A stretch of DNA of 64,000 nucleotides, from positions 53,182,372 through 53,246,371 of the forward strand of contig CM051518.1 in NCBI GenBank assembly GCA_028015205.1. Reading direction: 5' to 3'. This document shows positions 60,217 to 64,000 of this stretch, piece after piece. This DNA is from Mytilisepta virgata. Its lineage: Eukaryota > Mollusca > Bivalvia > Mytilida > Mytilidae. Positions within the stretch are counted from its first letter, which is position 1. Each line of letters begins with the position of its first letter. Under the pieces are notes generated by a model. It saw only the letters and a program-made list of their open reading frames with translations, made no database searches and was not told the DNA's origin. Made by a program: the position numbers and the translations under genes.

Positions 60217-61359
60217 TAAAAGTACCTGTGTTGTACGTAGTAAATATGAATAGTACTGTGTAACACTTGCAATTTGCTATGCATTAATTTTCGAAGATTT
60301 CATGAAAGGAGCCACCCACTATTTTATTCTTTAATGCAGTGTTTTGATCGAGTCGGTAATTGCGACAATTTGAGATTAATTGAAATCAAACCAACTTGTT
60401 AATTACATATTATAGGAGAACGATTTGAAACGTAATAATGGATGATTACACTGGGGGTCTTATATCACTTGCTGTCAAGTGTTAACAGCTTTCCACGCCT
60501 CTCTGCAATTTAAAAATCAACAAATGTTTTCTTCCAAAATCTATGATATTGATGTGAATGAAATTACTGCAAATGGTTCTTTGATTTTAAAATTCAGAGA
60601 TTTTACAAGGATATATAAAAATTATTCCAAATTAAAATTTCATGTCTTGTATTTAATAGTACACATATTGCATGCGTTAATGTGCAATTTTAACCTGGAA
60701 ACTATTGTTTTTACAATTTTGTCTTTTAAGCCCATTGGTCTTTGTAACGTTTGTAAGGTAGTAATACAAAATTTTGTAAAAAAAGCTTTTGCAGCAGAAT
60801 TCAAACTGTAGAACCTTCTTAAACTTGAAGACTTTTCCCCAGGTTCAAGGGCTAATTATGACTTTAAGATGAAAAAACAGAAATAGAAGTGTTGCTCCTT
60901 TGAATAAATTATTTACAAGTATATGCATCACATAAAAGGGATTACTTTTGCATAATTGCTGTAAAATGTGGTTCAAAGTGGCCAGTTGGTTTCAATCAAA
61001 TCCAAAATCTCTTTTGAGATTTGGTTCTGGTTGAAATTTCTTTATGTGCTGCAATCAATTTGTATGTCAGCCCCCATTATAAAGTATTTCGAAAATCCAC
61101 CTAACTTCTCGATCAAATTCAGACTGAACATGACATGACAGCTAGACTTACAATATATAACTGTTACAATATCAATTTGACATTCCTTGGGAAGTTCAAA
61201 GAACTTTCAAGCCTGTTCACTGAAAATTCCTTCCATTTAGAAGATAAAGAATTCAAATTACTAACTACCCTTTAACCTGAACTTTTCTGTTGGTTCTTTG
61301 AGCAATAGAGATTCTATGTTTGTTTTGAAATCAGCCATGTTTTTAGTCCCATTGCGACA
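60217..61359. other. AT-rich spacer with diverged repeat traces
   Basis: Fragments such as gtggccagttggtttcaatc (about 60979) resemble the aggtgagct repeat. The 110-codon ORF at 60479-60811 has no recognisable content. Confidence 0.4.
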
Positions 61360-62366
61360 ACACAAGAAAACTTCATTAGAACTTTCCACAGATGCTTCCT
61401 GTCAAGTAAGGTTCCATTTGGCCAAACACTTTTAGAGAATTTTTTTTTTAAATCAGCCGCTCAAAAACAAGAATTGCCAATGGCAGACATGTTTGTTGTC
61501 CAATCACGACAGAATAAAAAAAGGATTATAAAGGACCTTCCATATATGCTTCCTGTAAAGTTTGCTTACATTTTTAAAAATCTGCCAATCACAAACAAAA
61601 ATTGCCCATGGCAGCCATGTTTACTATCTGAATGGGTCAAAATGAGAAATTTTCATAAGGGACCTTCCATATATGCCTCCTGCCGAGTTAATTTTATTTG
61701 GCCAACCAATTTTAGAGTAAAAAAATTTCATTGAGCATATCAGAAACAAGAATTGACCAATGCGGCCATGTTTCTTTTCCGATCAGGACAAAATGAGAAA
61801 ATTTTGTGAAGGGCCTTCCATAGATCTTTCTTGTAAAGTCTGGTTCCATTTGCCCAATCAGTTACAGAGGAAAAGGTATTTTAATATCAGCCAATCAGAA
61901 ACAAGAATTGCCCATGGCAGCCATGTTTGTTATCTGATTGGAACAAAATAGCAAATTTTATAGAAGACCTTCCAAAGATGCTTTCTGTCAAGTTGGATTA
62001 CATTTGATCCAGCGCCAATCAGAAACAAGAATTGCCCATGGAAGCCACTTTTGTTGCTTGATCGGGACGAAATGAGGAATCTTTAGAAATGACCTTACAT
62101 AGATGCTCCTGTCAGGTTTGGTTCAAGCAGTTTCAGTGAAGATTGTTAAAAATCAGTAAATCATAAAAAAAAGAATTGCCCATGGCAGCAATGTTTGGTG
62201 CTAGATACTTTATAAAGGATCTTACATAAATGCTTCCTGTCAAGTTTGGTTCCATTTGTCCGATTGGTTTCAGAGGAAAAGATTAAAATATGAAAAGTTA
62301 ATGGGCGGAAGACAGATGCCATGTGATGACAACAGCTCACATGGCCTTTGTCCAGGTGAGCTAAAA
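61360..62366 (+). mobile_element. 'aggtgagct' family element with seven internal units of about 125-155 bp
   Basis: tgcttcctgtcaagtttggt or a variant recurs near 61393, 61548, 61672, 61822, 61979, 62104 and 62229, alternating with caatcagaaacaagaattgc and catggcagccatgtttg. It ends ggcggaagacagatgcc..gatgacaacagctcacatgg, cctttgtccaggtgagctaa. The ORFs here (61474-61734, 61760-61951) are repeat by-products that read one unit into the next. Confidence 0.75.
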
Positions 62367-63022
62367 ATCAGGTGAACATAAAATTATAAATAATAAGGTT
62401 TCACATTTATTTTTTAGAAAAATTACAACAAAGTGCAACTTTTTTGAAAAATATACATTTCAATAATAAATAAGTTCACCGATATTCATTCAACAAATTA
62501 CCACTTTCATTATCTCAGAACTCTCTCAACAGCACACAAAAAGCACACTATGTAATTACATGACAATAATTCTTTATATATGAAGAATAAATGATCAAAA
62601 TTTGCAATAAACTCTTTTGATATAAACGTAATACTGGAGTTATAAACAACAGAAATTTATTCCTATTACCTGAAAACCAAATGTATGTTGAAAAGGCCAG
62701 TAATACATTCATATGCATTAGAACAGGAAAAAAATCTATTCACAATATAATATGCTTTAAAGTGAATTCAAAATAACATGATTATGTATTTACTAAAAGT
62801 GAAATACAGTATTGTTTCAGTGAAGCATATTATCCAGATTTATAATCAGACTTCTACTTTGTGTATCAATGTAACAAGTGTTCTTAGAGATAAGCATCCA
62901 ATCAATTCAATGATAATTTATATACAAGAATAAATCTACTATATAGGTGGCTTTTCTTCTCTTTTTACAATACATGCAATACTTGGATTTTTTAAAGTGA
63001 ACATGCCAAGGAAAACAAGAAA
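62367..63022 (-). other. Probable 3' UTR and downstream flank of the second gene
   Basis: AT-rich, repeat-free stretch below the stop at 63023. Candidate AATAAA signals on the minus strand occur at 62661-62656 and 62411-62406. Confidence 0.4.
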
Positions 63023-63107
63023 TTAGCTATCAATCAGGTTTTCCTGCATCATTTTGTAGAGCCACTTAACTGCCTGCCCACCCACTGTTGCCCTTCTAGC
63101 TGAAAGC
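63023..63107 (-). CDS. Putative terminal coding exon of an unidentified gene
   Basis: 85 nt on the minus strand. The acceptor is gttttccaacag just above 63107. One base completes the previous codon, then 27 codons (LSARRATVGGQAVKWL..., ending MMQENLIDS) and TAA at 63025-63023. Base composition is clearly richer in G+C than the surroundings, and the other two frames close. The peptide reads like the basic, helical C-terminus of a conserved protein, but I do not recognise the family. Upstream exons would lie beyond 64000; 63108-64000 holds no further exon I can support. Confidence 0.55.
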
Positions 63108-63500
63108 CTGTTGGAAAACCCAATTTAATAACTAGATAAATTTATCTACTAAAATATTTGGTTAAATAATGTGATGTACATTTCTGAACAGATTTACAAA
63201 TATTAAGCTACTGATTAACAAATATAGCAGTACAGGAGAAAAAGAGGGATATCAAAATCCATGGAAATATAAACAATAAATCTTCAAGTCAAGAATAATT
63301 TAAGCATAATGCTTTCCTTGGACTTGTTTTGCTAGGAGTGCGAAACATTTCAAAGAGGGTTCTGATGGACAAACAAGATAAAAATGTTGCTTTCTGGATA
63401 AGTGAAAATTTGGCCAAAACATTTGCATTTACACTGTATATCAGTTAGCACAAAACACAATACTTTTTGGCAAAAAATGTGTGAGTCTTCCAAGGAAGAC
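63108..63500 (-). other. Presumed intron of the second gene, AT-rich part
   Basis: No recognised element. Confidence 0.35.
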
Positions 63501-63850
63501 ATGTGTTGCCTGCGCACATCAATTTTTACAAAAGATATTAAAATTTTCTAAAAATGAAATATATATGCACACCTTTGCATTAAGGTTAATGCAGAGAAAC
63601 TTTCATCAAATTACTTTGAGCGGTCATGGAGTAGTTGAGGATAGAAGTTTTGACCCCCCTCCCCTTTTTCAAAAATGTAAATTTTTACAAAAAAAAAATT
63701 AAATTTTCTAAAAGTGAAATTTATATGCATACCTGTGCATTAAGGTTAATGCACAGAGAAAGTTTCATCAAATTCCTTTGAGCGGTTTACGAGTAGTTGA
63801 GGATAGAAGAAAAGTGTGACGACGCAAGACGACAGACAGTGATCCATGTG
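63501..63850. repeat. Two tandem units of about 160-165 bp
   Basis: attaaattttctaaaa(g)tgaaat, atatgca(c/t)acct(t/g)tgcattaagg, ttaatgca..gagaaa(g), tttcatcaaatt(a/c)ctttgagcgg and gagtagttgaggatagaag occur at about 63536-63648 and 63697-63810. Ends in a 'gacgacgcaagacgacagac' stretch. Confidence 0.75.
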
Positions 63851-64000
63851 TCGACCATGCGTTCCTCCATCACGGTCTGGAGTTGCCCACATGTAACCTA
63901 CCAAACTAATGACCAGATTTTTTCCATTTTGAATATCTGGTTAATGAAAACTGCTAGCCATGCTGAAATAAATAACCATTAGCCATCCTCTTCAACACCA

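Overview
The window is eukaryotic, AT-rich and intron-rich, about two thirds A+T by eye, and dense with dispersed repeats. The repeats and the encoded receptor suggest an invertebrate lophotrochozoan, most likely a bivalve mollusc such as a mussel. That taxonomic call is inference from repeat style and protein type.

The left two thirds (1-42434, minus strand) is one gene. I reassembled nine coding exons with canonical GT/AG junctions, all joined in phase 2. They encode a type-A leucine-rich-repeat G-protein-coupled receptor of the glycoprotein-hormone receptor family (FSHR/TSHR/LHCGR; invertebrate LGR1). The order is signal peptide, N-terminal cysteine cap, LRR ectodomain, hinge, seven transmembrane helices and a long cytoplasmic tail that runs off the left edge with no stop. 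At least 914 residues are present. Exon 1 is separated from exon 2 by an intron of about 28.3 kb. LRR exons 2-8 are 69-90 nt each, and the last LRR, hinge, 7TM and tail share one exon of at least 2040 nt. The introns hold MITE-like inverted-repeat elements, a tRNA-derived SINE with a 14-bp target duplication, a broken reverse transcriptase, minisatellites, and repeat blocks rich in nuclear-receptor-like half sites.

Upstream of the receptor (42.4-62.4 kb) I find no convincing intact gene, mostly mobile DNA. The clearest piece is a 2.8-kb tandem duplication (43516-47724). Copy 1 carries a 1375-bp insertion with Helitron hallmarks (5' TC, GC-rich hairpin, 3' CTAG, A|T target, no target duplication), and copy 2 preserves the empty site. 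Next come a decayed DIRS-type (tyrosine-recombinase) retrotransposon on the minus strand (48.25-49.86 kb), a three-unit array of 770-bp repeats (50.47-52.5 kb), and several elements with 'aggtgagct / agctcacct' ends and internal tandem repeats.

At the right end, 63023-63107 (minus) looks like the 85-nt terminal coding exon of a second, unidentified gene; its other exons lie beyond the window. Its likely 3' UTR is 62.4-63.0 kb.

No bacterial operon, CRISPR array, rRNA gene or intact transposase was found. Most short ATG-stop ORFs here are chance products of AT-rich or repetitive DNA.
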